From positions 992,001-1,056,000 of the forward strand of contig NZ_LYOY01000001.1 of assembly GCF_001653515.1 (NCBI RefSeq): 64,000 bases of DNA, in the 5' to 3' direction. Positions within the stretch are counted from its first letter, which is position 1. The number at the start of each line of letters is the position of its first letter. Below, piece by piece: positions 45,354 to 54,103 of this stretch. Below the pieces are notes generated by a model that searched no databases, was not told the origin of the DNA, and saw only the letters and a program-made list of their open reading frames with translations. Made by a program: the position numbers and the translations under genes. Source of the DNA: Streptomyces sp. ERV7. GTDB taxonomy: Bacteria > Actinomycetota > Actinomycetes > Streptomycetales > Streptomycetaceae.

Positions 45354-46292
45354 GTGAGACGTAGGTCAGGGATCCCGGCCGCCCCGCTCCCCCAGCGGGA
45401 CGGCATCGACCCGGTGCGGGTGCGGCTGCCGGACGACCCGGAGGGGGCCTGGAGGACGGTCCGGGAGCATCTGGTCGAGCGGTTCGAGGGCGCCGTCGGG
45501 GCAGCGCGGGTCGAGGAGATGGTGCGCGGCGGCAGGTTCCTGACCGTCGACGGACCCGTGGACGACGCGCTGGCGTACCGGCCGGGGATGTACGTCTGGT
45601 TCCACCGCGACTTCGCCCCCGAGGTGCCCGTGCCGTTCGGGATCGGGATCGTCCACCGCGACGAGCGGATCGTGATCGCGGACAAGCCGCACTTCCTGGC
45701 CACCACGCCCCGGGGGCGGCACATCACCGAGACCGCCGTGGCCCGGCTGCGGCGCGAGCTCGAACTGCCCGCGCTCCAGCCCGCGCACCGCCTGGACCGG
45801 CTGACCGCCGGTCTCGCCCTGTTCGTCGTACGGCCCGAGGACCGGGGCGCGTACCAGAACCTGTTCGCCGAGCGGCGGGTGCGCAAGGAGTACGAGGCGA
45901 TCGCCCCGTACGACGCGGATGCGGCGCTGCCGGTGACCGTGCGCAGCCGGATCGTCAAGGAGCGCGGGGTGATCGCCGCGCGCGAGGAGGCGGGCGAGCC
46001 GAACGCCGAGAGCCGGATCGAGCTCGTAAGGCACCGGGGCGGGCTCGGCCGCTACCGGCTGCTTCCGGCCACCGGGCGCACCCATCAGCTGCGGGTCCAT
46101 ATGAACGCTCTCGGGCTGCCGATCCTCAACGACCCGGTGTATCCGGTGGTGATCGAGGAACCCGGCCCGGACGACTTCAGCCGTCCGCTGCAACTGCTCG
46201 CGAAGGTGCTGGAGTTCACCGATCCGGTGGACGGTCGGGAGCGGCGGTTCACCACTCGGCTGCGGCTGACCGAGTGGGAGTCGGACCGCTAG
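45354..46292 (+). CDS. RluA-family pseudouridine synthase
   Basis: 312-aa RNA-modifying enzyme converting uridine to pseudouridine in rRNA or tRNA. The catalytic motif is LQPAHRLDRLTAGLALF with the essential Asp. Other family blocks are IVIADKPHFLATTP, ESRIELVR and PATGRTHQLRVHMNALGLPILND. GTG at 45354 is the likely start, with no clear ribosome site. The gene ends at 46292; within 60 bp the sequence becomes the C-terminal part of an unrelated aldo/keto reductase gene, marking an apparent deletion junction. Confidence 0.92.
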   Translation: MRRRSGIPAAPLPQRDGIDPVRVRLPDDPEGAWRTVREHLVERFEGAVGAARVEEMVRGGRFLTVDGPVDDALAYRPGMYVWFHRDFAPEVPVPFGIGIVHRDERIVIADKPHFLATTPRGRHITETAVARLRRELELPALQPAHRLDRLTAGLALFVVRPEDRGAYQNLFAERRVRKEYEAIAPYDADAALPVTVRSRIVKERGVIAAREEAGEPNAESRIELVRHRGGLGRYRLLPATGRTHQLRVHMNALGLPILNDPVYPVVIEEPGPDDFSRPLQLLAKVLEFTDPVDGRERRFTTRLRLTEWESDR

Positions 46293-46348
46293 ACATCGGA
46301 CCAATAGGGGGCAGGGGAAGGGAAATCGGGGTTCCGGGGGTACCTCGG

Positions 46349-46585
46349 GCCCCCTACGACTACGCGGCCGCGCCCCCGGCCCTCCTCGATCGGGCACTGC
46401 GGATCAAGGCGGTCTGCGAGCGCCACGGCGTCCCGCTGCGGGCCGCCGCGCTCGCCTTCCCGCTGCGGCACCCGGCGGTGGCGAGCGTGCTGGTGGGCGC
46501 GCGCTCGGCGGCCGAGGTCCGGGACGCGGCCGAGCAGTTCGGGCAGCCGGTGCCGCAGGCGCTGTGGGAGGAGCTGGGCGTATGA
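46349..46585 (+). pseudogene. Truncated L-fucose dehydrogenase (aldo/keto reductase), C-terminal remnant
   Basis: Only the last 78 residues remain: APYDYAAAPPALLDRALRI, VPLRAAALAFPLRHPAVASV and LVGARSAAEVRDAAEQFG, which match the C-terminus of D-threo-aldose/L-fucose 1-dehydrogenases. The barrel with the catalytic Tyr, Lys and His (normally about 230 residues) is missing. The frame stays open back to 46274 inside the RluA-type gene, so a short useless peptide could still be made. The stop overlaps the mutarotase ATG (ATGA), showing it was once the upstream gene of this operon. It would have oxidised L-fucose to L-fuconolactone. Confidence 0.8.
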
Positions 46586-46893
46586 GGGTCGCACTGCACA
46601 CCAGGGTCCGGGCCGAGGGGATCGAGGCGTACGAGGACGCGCACCGGGAGGTCCCGGCGGAGCTGACAGCGGCGATCCGGGCCGCCGGGGCGACCGAGTG
46701 GACGATCTGGCGCAGCGGCAGCGAACTGTTCCATGTGATCGAGTGCGCCGACTACGCGCGGCTGCTGGCCGAGCTGGCGGAGCTGCCGGTGAACATCGCC
46801 TGGCAGACCCGGATGGCCGGCCTGCTGGAGGTCGTCCACGACTACTCCGGCCCGGGCGCGGAGGCCGGGCTGCCGGTGGTGTGGGAGCTGTGA
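46582..46893 (+). CDS. L-rhamnose/L-fucose mutarotase family protein
   Basis: 103-aa ferredoxin-like-fold enzyme (RhaM family) that interconverts alpha and beta anomers of deoxyhexoses. Family segments are VRAEGIEAYEDAHREVPAEL, EWTIWRSGSELFHVIECADY and VNIAWQTRMAGLLEVV. ATG at 46582 overlaps the stop of the dehydrogenase remnant, and its own stop overlaps the lactonase GTG (GTGA). In fucose operons this protein supplies the anomer used by the dehydrogenase, so here L-fucose is the likely substrate. Confidence 0.85.
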   Translation: MRVALHTRVRAEGIEAYEDAHREVPAELTAAIRAAGATEWTIWRSGSELFHVIECADYARLLAELAELPVNIAWQTRMAGLLEVVHDYSGPGAEAGLPVVWEL

Positions 46894-47768
46894 CGGCCGG
46901 GCCGGAGGCGGGCGCGCGGGTCGTCGACGCGCACCACCATCTGTGGGACCTGGCCGTCCGTGACCAGCGGTGGACCGCTGGGCCCGGACTCGCCCCGCTG
47001 CGGCGCTCCTTCACGCCCGACGAGCTGAGGGCGCGGGCCCGGGCCGCCGGGGTGGCCGCCACGGTGCTGGTGCAGACCGTCACCGCGGCCGAGGAGACCC
47101 CGGAGTTCCTGGCGCTCGCCGAGGACGACCCGCTGGTGCGCGGGGTCGTCGGCTGGACCGATCTCACCGCGCCCGGGGTCGCCGGCGAACTGGCCCGGCT
47201 GGCCGAACTGCCCGGCGGCGGCCGACTGGTGGGGATCCGGCACCAGGTGCAGGCCGAGCGCGACCCGCGCTGGCTGCTGCGGCCGGACGTGGGCGCGGGG
47301 CTCGCGGCGGTCGCGGACGCGGGCCTCGCGTACGACCTGGTGGTCCTCCCCCATCAGCTCCCGGCCTGTGTACGGGCCGCCGAGCGCCACCCCGGGCTCA
47401 CCTTCGTGCTGGACCACCTGGGCAAGCCCCCGGTCGCCTCCGGCACGAGAGAGCCCTGGGCGTCGGCCGTCCGCGCGCTGGCCGCGCTCCCCAACACCGT
47501 CTGCAAGGTGTCGGGGCTGGTCACCGAGGCGGACTGGGCGCGGTGGAGCGTCGAGGATCTGCGGCCGTACGCGGACACGGTCCTGGAGGCGTTCGGCCCC
47601 GCGCGGCTGATGTACGGCTCCGACTGGCCGGTGTGCCTGCTGGCCTCCTCGTACGGTGGAGTCCTCGACACCGTACGGGAGTTGACGCGGGACCTGAGCC
47701 CGCACGAGCGGGCCCAGGTCCTCGGCTCCACGGCCGACCGCGTCTACCGGCTCAGTGGCCGCGCTTGA
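46890..47768 (+). CDS. L-fuconolactonase-type amidohydrolase
   Basis: 292-aa TIM-barrel hydrolase of the COG3618 family that opens L-fucono-1,5-lactone to L-fuconate. Metal-binding His residues in VDAHHHLWDLAVRDQRW, then GIRHQVQAERDPRWLL, FVLDHLGKPPV, VCKVSGLVTEADW and YGSDWPVCLLASSYGGVLD are the family blocks. GTG at 46890 overlaps the mutarotase stop by 4 nt. It ends in a 17-bp tail-to-tail overlap with the MBL-fold gene. Its product would feed the fuconate dehydratase encoded at 27.6 kb. Confidence 0.88.
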   Translation: MTAGPEAGARVVDAHHHLWDLAVRDQRWTAGPGLAPLRRSFTPDELRARARAAGVAATVLVQTVTAAEETPEFLALAEDDPLVRGVVGWTDLTAPGVAGELARLAELPGGGRLVGIRHQVQAERDPRWLLRPDVGAGLAAVADAGLAYDLVVLPHQLPACVRAAERHPGLTFVLDHLGKPPVASGTREPWASAVRALAALPNTVCKVSGLVTEADWARWSVEDLRPYADTVLEAFGPARLMYGSDWPVCLLASSYGGVLDTVRELTRDLSPHERAQVLGSTADRVYRLSGRA

Positions 47769-48381
47769 TCCACTCGTCCAGGTGGGGCGACTCGGCGCCG
47801 ATGGTCGTCGCGTCACCGTGGCCCGTCCGTACGACCGTCCCGGGCGGCAGCGTCAGCAGCCGGTCGCGGATCGAGTCGACGATGGTCGGGAAGTGCGAGA
47901 AGGACCGGCCGGTGGCGCCCGGTCCCCCGGCGAACAGGGTGTCGCCGGTGAACACCGTGCCCAGCTCGGGCGCGTACAGGCACACCGCGCCCGGGGCGTG
48001 GCCCGGGGTGTGGACGACCTCCAGGCGGGTGCCGGCGACCGACAGGGTCTGGCCGTCGGCCAGTTCGCCGTCGGGGGCGCGGTCCGGGTGGGTGAGCTTC
48101 CACAGCGGCAGGTCGTCGGGGTGCAGCAGCACCGGCGCCCCGGTGGCCTCCGCGAGCTCGGGGGCGGCGTCGATGTGGTCGTTGTGGGCGTGGGTGCACA
48201 CGATCGCGCGCAGGGTGCGGCCGCCGAGCGCGGCCAGGATCGCCTGGGCGTCGTGGGCGGCGTCGACGACCACCGCCTCCTCGTCGTCGCCCACGATCCA
48301 GACGTTGTTGTCGACGTCCCAGACGCCCCCGTCGAGCGCGAAGGTGCCCGAGGTGACCAGGTGCTCGATACGGGCGGCCAT
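47752..48381 (-). CDS. MBL-fold hydrolase, likely S-formylmycothiol hydrolase
   Basis: 209-aa metallo-beta-lactamase-fold enzyme with a complete glyoxalase-II-like metal site: THAHNDHID, VVHTPGHAPG, FTGDTLF and the final RTGHGDATTI. ATG at 48381 overlaps the stop of the mycothiol-dependent formaldehyde dehydrogenase gene, so it is coupled. The same pair occurs in M. tuberculosis (from memory Rv2259-Rv2260). The dehydrogenase makes S-formylmycothiol, so a thioesterase acting on it is the natural reading, though unproven. Confidence 0.88.
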   Translation of the reverse strand: MAARIEHLVTSGTFALDGGVWDVDNNVWIVGDDEEAVVVDAAHDAQAILAALGGRTLRAIVCTHAHNDHIDAAPELAEATGAPVLLHPDDLPLWKLTHPDRAPDGELADGQTLSVAGTRLEVVHTPGHAPGAVCLYAPELGTVFTGDTLFAGGPGATGRSFSHFPTIVDSIRDRLLTLPPGTVVRTGHGDATTIGAESPHLDEWIKRGH

Positions 48382-49466
48382 CAGAACGCCACCACCGAGC
48401 GCAGCACATCGCCCTCGTGCATCCGCTCGAAGGCCTTCTCGACCTCGTCGAGCGCGATGGTCTCGGTGACGAAGGCGGCCAGGTCGATGCGGCCCTGCTG
48501 GTGCAGGTCGATCAGTACGGGGAAGTCCCGGGAGGGCAGGCAGTCGCCGTACCAGGAGGACTTGAGCGCGCCGCCGCGTCCGAAGACGTCGATGAGCGGC
48601 AGCTCCAGCTTCATGTCCGGGGTGGGCACGCCGACGAGGACCACCGTTCCGGCCAGGTCGCGGGCGTAGAACGCCTGCTGGTAGGTCTCGGGGCGGCCGA
48701 CCGCCTCGATGACGACGTCGGCACCGAAGCCGCCGGTGAGGGAGCGGATCGCCTCGACGGCGTCCTGCGTGCGGGAGTTGACCGTGTGGGTGGCGCCCAT
48801 GTTCTTGGCGGTGGCCAGCTTGCGGTCGTCGATGTCCACGGCGACGATCTTCGCCGCGCCCGCGAGCCGGGCGCCCACGATCGCCGCGTCCCCGACCCCG
48901 CCGCAGCCGATGACGGCGACCGAGTCGCCACGGCCCACGTTGCCGGTGTTGAGGGCGGCGCCGATGCCCGCCATGACGCCGCAGCCGAGGAGCCCCGCCA
49001 CGGCCGGGGAGACCGACGGGTCGACCTTGGTGCACTGTCCGGCCGCGACCAGCGTCTTCTCGGCGAAGGCGCCGATGCCGAGCGCGGGCGACAGCTCGGT
49101 GCCGTCGGTGAGGGTCATCTTCTGCTTGGCGTTGTGGGTGTTGAAGCAGTACTGGGGGCGGCCGCGCAGACAGGAGCGGCACTGGCCGCACACCGCGCGC
49201 CAGTTGAGGATCACGAAGTCGCCGGGGGCGACGTCGGTGACGCCCGCGCCGACCGACTCAACCACACCGGCGGCCTCGTGGCCGAGCAGGAAGGGGAAGT
49301 CGTCGTTGATCCCGCCCTGCTTGTAGTGCAGGTCGGTGTGGCACACCCCGCACGCCTGGACCTTCACCACGGCCTCGCCGGGCCCCGGGTCCGGCACCAC
49401 GATCGTCTCCACCCGTACGGGCTCGTTCTTCCCCGGTGCGATGACCCCTCGGACCTGCTGCGGCAT
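48381..49466 (-). CDS. mscR: S-(hydroxymethyl)mycothiol dehydrogenase / nitrosomycothiol reductase
   Basis: 361-aa zinc alcohol dehydrogenase of class III that oxidises the mycothiol-formaldehyde adduct and can reduce S-nitrosomycothiol. Catalytic zinc site: [16 protein letters not shown]. Structural zinc: [18 protein letters not shown] motif: [15 protein letters not shown]. The start [17 protein letters not shown] and the segment TNxNAKQK-like [12 protein letters not shown] are as in mycobacterial MscR. ATG at 49466 has AAGGAAG upstream. With mshC at 30.7 kb it marks an active mycothiol system. Confidence 0.93.
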   Translation of the reverse strand: MPQQVRGVIAPGKNEPVRVETIVVPDPGPGEAVVKVQACGVCHTDLHYKQGGINDDFPFLLGHEAAGVVESVGAGVTDVAPGDFVILNWRAVCGQCRSCLRGRPQYCFNTHNAKQKMTLTDGTELSPALGIGAFAEKTLVAAGQCTKVDPSVSPAVAGLLGCGVMAGIGAALNTGNVGRGDSVAVIGCGGVGDAAIVGARLAGAAKIVAVDIDDRKLATAKNMGATHTVNSRTQDAVEAIRSLTGGFGADVVIEAVGRPETYQQAFYARDLAGTVVLVGVPTPDMKLELPLIDVFGRGGALKSSWYGDCLPSRDFPVLIDLHQQGRIDLAAFVTETIALDEVEKAFERMHEGDVLRSVVAF

Positions 49467-49561
49467 GCGTGGACTTCCTTTCTGGCACCGCCGGTACGCG
49501 CGGACGCGTACGGGCGGAAATGTGTACGGGCCCGACCTCCGCACGTTACCTGGCGCACGCC

Positions 49562-49597
49562 GAAGGGCGGCACCCCGCGCCCGGGGTGCCGCCCTTC
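49562..49597 (-). terminator. Terminator after amino-acid permease
   Basis: A perfect 16-bp stem (49562-49577 with 49582-49597) and 4-nt loop, 23 bases past the permease stop. Confidence 0.85.
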
Positions 49598-49619
49598 TCG
49601 TACCGCTGCTCCGTGCCCG

Positions 49620-51068
49620 CTACTTGGCCGCGAGCTCCCCGACCCGCTTGCGGACCAGGAACCAGCCGCCGACCAGCATGGCCAGGATGACGGGCAGGCA
49701 GTAGACGGTGGTGCGGCCGACGCCGCCGCCGTACCACATCAGGTACAGGACCGTGGCGAGGAAGACCAGCGTCACGATCTGGGTGTACGGGGCCCAGGGC
49801 AGCTGATAGGAGGGACGGGTGAGCTTGCCCTCCTGGGCGCGGCGCCAGAACAGCAGCGAGCAGATCATGATCATCGCCCAGGTGCCGAGGATGCCGATCG
49901 AGGCGAAGTTCAGCACGATCTCGAAGGCGTCGTCGGGCATCAGCTTGTTCAGGGCGACACCGGCGGCGCCGAAGGCGGCGGTCAGCAGGACACCGCCGTA
50001 GGGCACCTGGCCCTTGTTCATCCGGGCCGTGAACTTGGGCGCGGAGCCCGCCACGGCCATCGAGCGCAGGATGCGGCCGGTGGAGTACAGGCCCGAGTTG
50101 AGGCTGGAGAGCGCGGCGGTCAGGACCACCAGGTTCATCACTCCGGCCGCGCCCGGCACACCGAGCTTGTCCAGGACGGTGACGAACGGGCTCTGGTCGC
50201 CCGAGTACGCGGTGTACGGGAGGATCAGCGCGAGCAGGACGACCGAGCCGACGTAGAAGATGCCGACGCGCCACATGATCGAGTTGATCGCCTTGGGCAG
50301 GATCTTCTGCGGGTTCTCGGTCTCGCCCGCCGCGACACCGCAGAGCTCGACCGAGGCGTACGCGAAGACGACGCCCTGGACGACCAGGAGCATCGGCAGC
50401 GTGCCCATCGGGAAGATGCCGCCGTGGTCGGTGATGTTGGCCAGGCCCGGGGTGTTGCCGTCCACGCTGTGCTGGGTGGCGACCAGGTAGATGCCGACCA
50501 GCATGAAGGCGACCAGGGCCGCGACCTTGACGATCGCGAACCAGAACTCCATCTCGCCGAAGTACTTCACCGAGATCAGGTTGGCGGCGAGGACCACGGC
50601 CAGGGCGATCAGGGCGAGGACCCACTGCGGGATGTCGCTGAACATCGCCCAGAAGTGGGCGTAGGTGGCGGCGGCCGTGATGTCGGCCACCGCGGTGGTC
50701 GACCAGTTCAGGAAGTACAGCCAGCCCGCCGTGTAGGCGCCCTTCTCGCCCATGAACTCACGGGCGTAGGAGACGAACGCGCCGGAGGAGGGCCGGTAGA
50801 GCACGAGCTCGCCGAGGGCTCTGACGACGAAGAAGGCGAAGACGCCGCAGACCGCGTAGGCGATCGCGAGCGAGGGGCCCGCGCCCGCCATCCGGCCGCC
50901 GGCGCCGAGGAACAGGCCGGTGCCTATCGCGCCGCCGATGGCGATCATGTTGATGTGGCGGGACTTGAGGTCCTTGCTGTAACCGGCGTCACCGGCGTCG
51001 ATGTGGGGGGTGCCCTGCGTCGGCGTCGCCGCCGTCGTCTCGGCCGCAGGCATGGTGCGGTCACTCAT
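49620..51068 (-). CDS. Amino-acid permease, asparagine-type (AnsP-like)
   Basis: 482-aa proton-coupled amino-acid importer of the APC superfamily with about 12 membrane helices. The first-helix signature is HINMIAIGGAIGTGLFLGAG, followed by GELVLYRPSSGAFVSYAREFMGEKGAYTAGW and YASVELCGVAAGETENPQ, all typical of the AAT family that contains AnsP, GabP and ProY. Asparagine is the best guess, not a certainty. ATG at 51068. Upstream are a TTGGC-AGTG-GCCAA inverted repeat and a direct repeat, possible regulator sites. Confidence 0.85.
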   Translation of the reverse strand: MSDRTMPAAETTAATPTQGTPHIDAGDAGYSKDLKSRHINMIAIGGAIGTGLFLGAGGRMAGAGPSLAIAYAVCGVFAFFVVRALGELVLYRPSSGAFVSYAREFMGEKGAYTAGWLYFLNWSTTAVADITAAATYAHFWAMFSDIPQWVLALIALAVVLAANLISVKYFGEMEFWFAIVKVAALVAFMLVGIYLVATQHSVDGNTPGLANITDHGGIFPMGTLPMLLVVQGVVFAYASVELCGVAAGETENPQKILPKAINSIMWRVGIFYVGSVVLLALILPYTAYSGDQSPFVTVLDKLGVPGAAGVMNLVVLTAALSSLNSGLYSTGRILRSMAVAGSAPKFTARMNKGQVPYGGVLLTAAFGAAGVALNKLMPDDAFEIVLNFASIGILGTWAMIMICSLLFWRRAQEGKLTRPSYQLPWAPYTQIVTLVFLATVLYLMWYGGGVGRTTVYCLPVILAMLVGGWFLVRKRVGELAAK

Positions 51069-51280
51069 GTAGCTGTATCGCCTTCGTGAGGGGTCATGCG
51101 GTCGTGCGATACCGGGCAGTGCCGGTGCCGTCCCGGCTGTGGCCGGTGATGCGGGGTGAGTTCTGTGGGGTCACCGCGGCGTGGCTGATTCGGGACATGG
51201 TCGCGGCTCGACGGGGCATTTGGCAGTGGCCAATGTCACGTACGGGCAGATCTGTGATGAATCTGAGGTAAATCTGAGCT
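51069..51280 (-). promoter_or_regulatory. Permease upstream region
   Basis: Contains TTGGC-AGTG-GCCAA (51220-51233) and two AATCTGAG copies 11 bp apart (51260-51267, 51271-51278), one helical turn, next to the gntR stop. No clear -10/-35 pair. The inverted repeat could be an operator. Confidence 0.4.
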
Positions 51281-51982
51281 TTACGGGGCGAGGACGTCCA
51301 ATTCCTTGAGGGCACCGACGGCGATCTCGCGGGTGAGTCTCTCGGCCCGTTCCGCGTCCCGCTCCCGGACCGCCTCGGCCACCTGGACGTGCAGGGTGAC
51401 GGCCGCCGGATCGGGGTCCTCGAACATCACCTGGTGGTGGGTCCGGCCGGTCAGGACCTCGGCGACGACATCGCCGAGCCGGGCGAACATCTCGTTGCCC
51501 GACGCGTTCAGGACGATCCGGTGGAAGGCGACGTCGTGGACGAGATAGCCCTCCAGCTGGCGCCCGCGCGAGGTGGCGACCATCCCGAGCGCCTGCTCGG
51601 TGAGGGCGGCGCACTGCTCGGGGGTGGCGTGGTGGGCGGCGAGCCCGGCGGCGACCGGCTCCACGGCCGAGCGCAGCACGGTCAGCGAGCGCAGCTGGCG
51701 CGGCCGGTCGGCCCCGGCGAGGCGCCAGCGGATGACCTGGGGGTCGTACACGTTCCACTGCTCGGTGGCCCGGACCGTCACCCCGACCCGGCGCCGGGAC
51801 TCGACCAGCTGCATGGACTCCAGGACCCGGATCGCCTCGCGGATCACGGTGCGGGAGACGTCGAAGCGCTGGGCGAGCTCGTCGCCGCGCAGCACGCTGC
51901 CGGGCGGGTACTCGCCTGCGGTGATCGCGCGGCCGAGGGTGTCGAGCACCTGTGCGTGCAGTCCCTGGGCCTGTGTGGTCAT
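51281..51982 (-). CDS. gntR: GntR/FadR-type regulator of gluconate genes
   Basis: 233-aa repressor. The winged helix (residues about 8-72) includes GSVLRGDELAQRFDVSRTVIREAIRVLESMQLVESRRRVGVTV; the FCD domain includes RSLTVLRSAVEPVAAGLAA, HDVAFHRIVLNASGNEMFARLG and HVQVAEAVRERD, with Asp/His metal ligands. It is divergent from gntK-gntP, and from memory S. coelicolor SCO1678-SCO1680 has the same order, with gluconate or 6-phosphogluconate as effector. ATG at 51982 lies 7 nt after TACCCT with no ribosome site, so it is probably leaderless. Confidence 0.9.
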   Translation of the reverse strand: MTTQAQGLHAQVLDTLGRAITAGEYPPGSVLRGDELAQRFDVSRTVIREAIRVLESMQLVESRRRVGVTVRATEQWNVYDPQVIRWRLAGADRPRQLRSLTVLRSAVEPVAAGLAAHHATPEQCAALTEQALGMVATSRGRQLEGYLVHDVAFHRIVLNASGNEMFARLGDVVAEVLTGRTHHQVMFEDPDPAAVTLHVQVAEAVRERDAERAERLTREIAVGALKELDVLAP

Positions 51983-51995
51983 GGCCGTAAGGGTA
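51983..51995 (-). promoter_or_regulatory. Leaderless-type promoter of gntR
   Basis: TACCCT (51990-51995, minus), 7 nt, then ATG. No ribosome site. Confidence 0.55.
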
Positions 51996-52040
51996 CGGGG
52001 CGGTGGGGTCCCGGCCGGACGGGCGCGCGGGGCCGCCAGC

Positions 52041-52090
52041 TAAAAAGTATTACTTATTCATCACGAGGTCTTGAATACGTCGCACCTTTT
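52041..52090 (+). promoter_or_regulatory. Gluconate operon control region
   Basis: A markedly AT-rich patch between gntR and gntK. AAGTATTACTT at 52045-52055 is a perfect palindrome (AAGTA-T-TACTT), a good candidate GntR operator. TTGAAT at 52071-52076 with TTCAGT 18 nt later is a possible promoter. Confidence 0.5.
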
Positions 52091-52176
52091 GGGTTTCAGT
52101 AGCGCGACGGACGGATGGCCGGAAACGACCCCCGCCCGGAACACATCGATGTCGACGAAGACAGCGAGGCACCGCT

Positions 52177-52686
52177 ATGAGCACCCCCCACGTCGTCGTG
52201 GTGATGGGCGTGGCCGGCACCGGCAAGACCACGATCGGCCCCCTGGTCGCCGGGGCACTGGGCGTTCCGTACGCCGAGGGCGACGACTTCCACCCGGCGG
52301 CCAACGTCGCCAAGATGTCGGCCGGCGTCCCGCTGGACGACGGCGACCGGTGGCCCTGGCTCGACGCGATCGGGCAGTGGGCGCACGGCCGGGCAGGACT
52401 CGGCGGGGTGGTGAGCAGCTCCGCGCTCAAGCGGGCCTACCGCGACCGGCTGCGGGCGGCCGCCCCCGGTCTCGTCTTCCTGCACCTCACCGGCGACCGG
52501 GAGCTCATCGAGCGGCGGATGAGCGAGCGCCGGGGCCACTTCATGCCCACCGCGCTGCTCGACTCGCAGTTCGCCACCCTTCAGCCGCTCGACGCGGACG
52601 AGGCCGGAGTGGCCGTCGACGTCGCCGGAACCCCCGAAGAAATCACCGACCGGGCCGTCGCCGCGCTGCGCCGGCTCGCCAGCTAA
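52177..52686 (+). CDS. gntK: Gluconokinase
   Basis: Phosphorylates D-gluconate to 6-phosphogluconate for the pentose phosphate pathway. 169 aa, normal for the family. P-loop VVMGVAGTGKTTIG at the N-terminus, EGDDFHPAANVAKMSAGVPLDDGDRWPWLD is the substrate-binding signature, and LIERRMSERRGHFMPTALLDSQFATLQPL is the lid region. ATG at 52177 has GAGG upstream. gntP follows after 10 bp. Confidence 0.96.
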   Translation: MSTPHVVVVMGVAGTGKTTIGPLVAGALGVPYAEGDDFHPAANVAKMSAGVPLDDGDRWPWLDAIGQWAHGRAGLGGVVSSSALKRAYRDRLRAAAPGLVFLHLTGDRELIERRMSERRGHFMPTALLDSQFATLQPLDADEAGVAVDVAGTPEEITDRAVAALRRLAS

Positions 52687-52696
52687 GGACCACACC

Positions 52697-54103
52697 GTGA
52701 CCAGTCTCAGCGTCGAGATCCTGGCAGCGGGCGCGGCCGAGCCGATCACCTCGGCGGGCAACGCCCGGTTGGGGATCGCCGTACTCGCCGGCATCGCCGT
52801 CATCGTCCTGCTCATCACCAGGTTCAAGCTCCACGCGTTCCTCGCCCTGACCATCGGCTCGCTGGCCCTCGGCGCCTTCGCGGGGGCGCCCCTGGACAAG
52901 GCGATCACCAGCTTCACCACCGGCCTGGGCAACACCGTCGCCGGAGTCGGGGTGCTCATCGCCCTCGGCGCCATCCTCGGCAAGCTGCTCGCCGACTCGG
53001 GCGGCGCGGACCAGATCGTCGACACGATCCTGGAGAAGGCCGGCAGGTCCGGCGGGCGCGCGATGCCGTGGGCGATGGTGGTCATCGCCTCGATCATCGG
53101 CCTGCCGCTCTTCTTCGAGGTCGGGATCGTGCTGCTGATCCCGGTGGTGCTGCTCGTCGCCAAGCGCGGCAACTACTCGCTGATGCGGATCGGCATCCCG
53201 GCGCTCGCCGGACTCTCGGTGATGCACGGGCTGATCCCGCCGCACCCGGGCCCGCTGGTCGCCATCGACGCGGTCGGCGCCAACCTGGGCGTCACGCTCG
53301 CCCTCGGTGTGCTGGTGGCCGTCCCCACGGTGATCATCGCCGGTCCCCTCTTCTCCCGGTACGCGGCGCGCTGGGTGGACATCCCGGCGCCGGACCGCAT
53401 GATTCCGGCTCGCCCGTCGGAGGACCTGGAGACCCGGCCGAGCTTTGGCGCGACCGTGTCGACGGTGCTGCTGCCGGTCGTGCTGATGCTGGTGAAGGCC
53501 CTGGTCGACATCGTGGTCGACGATCCGGAGAACCACCTCCAGCGGGTCACCGACGTGATCGGCTCGCCGCTGATCGCGCTGCTCGCGGCCGTCCTCGTCG
53601 CCATCTTCACGCTGGGCCGGGCGGCCGGGTTCAGCAAGGAGCGGATCTCCACGACGGTCGAGAAGTCGCTCGCCCCGATCGCGGGCATCCTCATGATCGT
53701 CGGCGCGGGCGGCGGCTTCAAGCAGACGCTGATCGACGTGGGCGTCGGACAGATGATCCTGGACATCTCCAAGGACTGGTCCATCCCCGCGCTGCTGCTC
53801 GCCTGGCTGATCGCGGTCGCGATCCGGCTCGCGACCGGCTCGGCCACGGTGGCGACGATCTCCGCCGCCGGTCTGGTGGCCCCGCTGGCCGCCGACATGT
53901 CGACCGGGCACACGGCCCTGCTGGTCCTCGCCGTCGGCGCGGGCTCGCTCTTCTTCAGCCATGTCAACGACGCCGGGTTCTGGCTGGTGAAGGAGTACTT
54001 CGGGATGGACGTCGGCCAGACCGTCAAGACCTGGTCGGTGATGGAGACGATCATCTCGGTGGTGGCGCTGGGCTTCGTGCTGCTGCTGTCACTGGTGATC
54101 TAG
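52697..54103 (+). CDS. gntP: Gluconate permease GntP
   Basis: 468-aa proton symporter for gluconate with 12-14 membrane helices. Family blocks: GNTVAGVGVLIALGAILGKLLADSGGADQI, GLPLFFEVGIVLLIPVV, GLIPPHPGPLVAI and the C-terminal ATGSATVATISAAGLVAPL with SLFFSHVNDAGFWLVKEYF. GTG at 52697 follows AAGGA. Second gene of the gntK-gntP operon; it overlaps the convergent cytochrome gene by 15 bp. Confidence 0.96.
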   Translation: MTSLSVEILAAGAAEPITSAGNARLGIAVLAGIAVIVLLITRFKLHAFLALTIGSLALGAFAGAPLDKAITSFTTGLGNTVAGVGVLIALGAILGKLLADSGGADQIVDTILEKAGRSGGRAMPWAMVVIASIIGLPLFFEVGIVLLIPVVLLVAKRGNYSLMRIGIPALAGLSVMHGLIPPHPGPLVAIDAVGANLGVTLALGVLVAVPTVIIAGPLFSRYAARWVDIPAPDRMIPARPSEDLETRPSFGATVSTVLLPVVLMLVKALVDIVVDDPENHLQRVTDVIGSPLIALLAAVLVAIFTLGRAAGFSKERISTTVEKSLAPIAGILMIVGAGGGFKQTLIDVGVGQMILDISKDWSIPALLLAWLIAVAIRLATGSATVATISAAGLVAPLAADMSTGHTALLVLAVGAGSLFFSHVNDAGFWLVKEYFGMDVGQTVKTWSVMETIISVVALGFVLLLSLVI

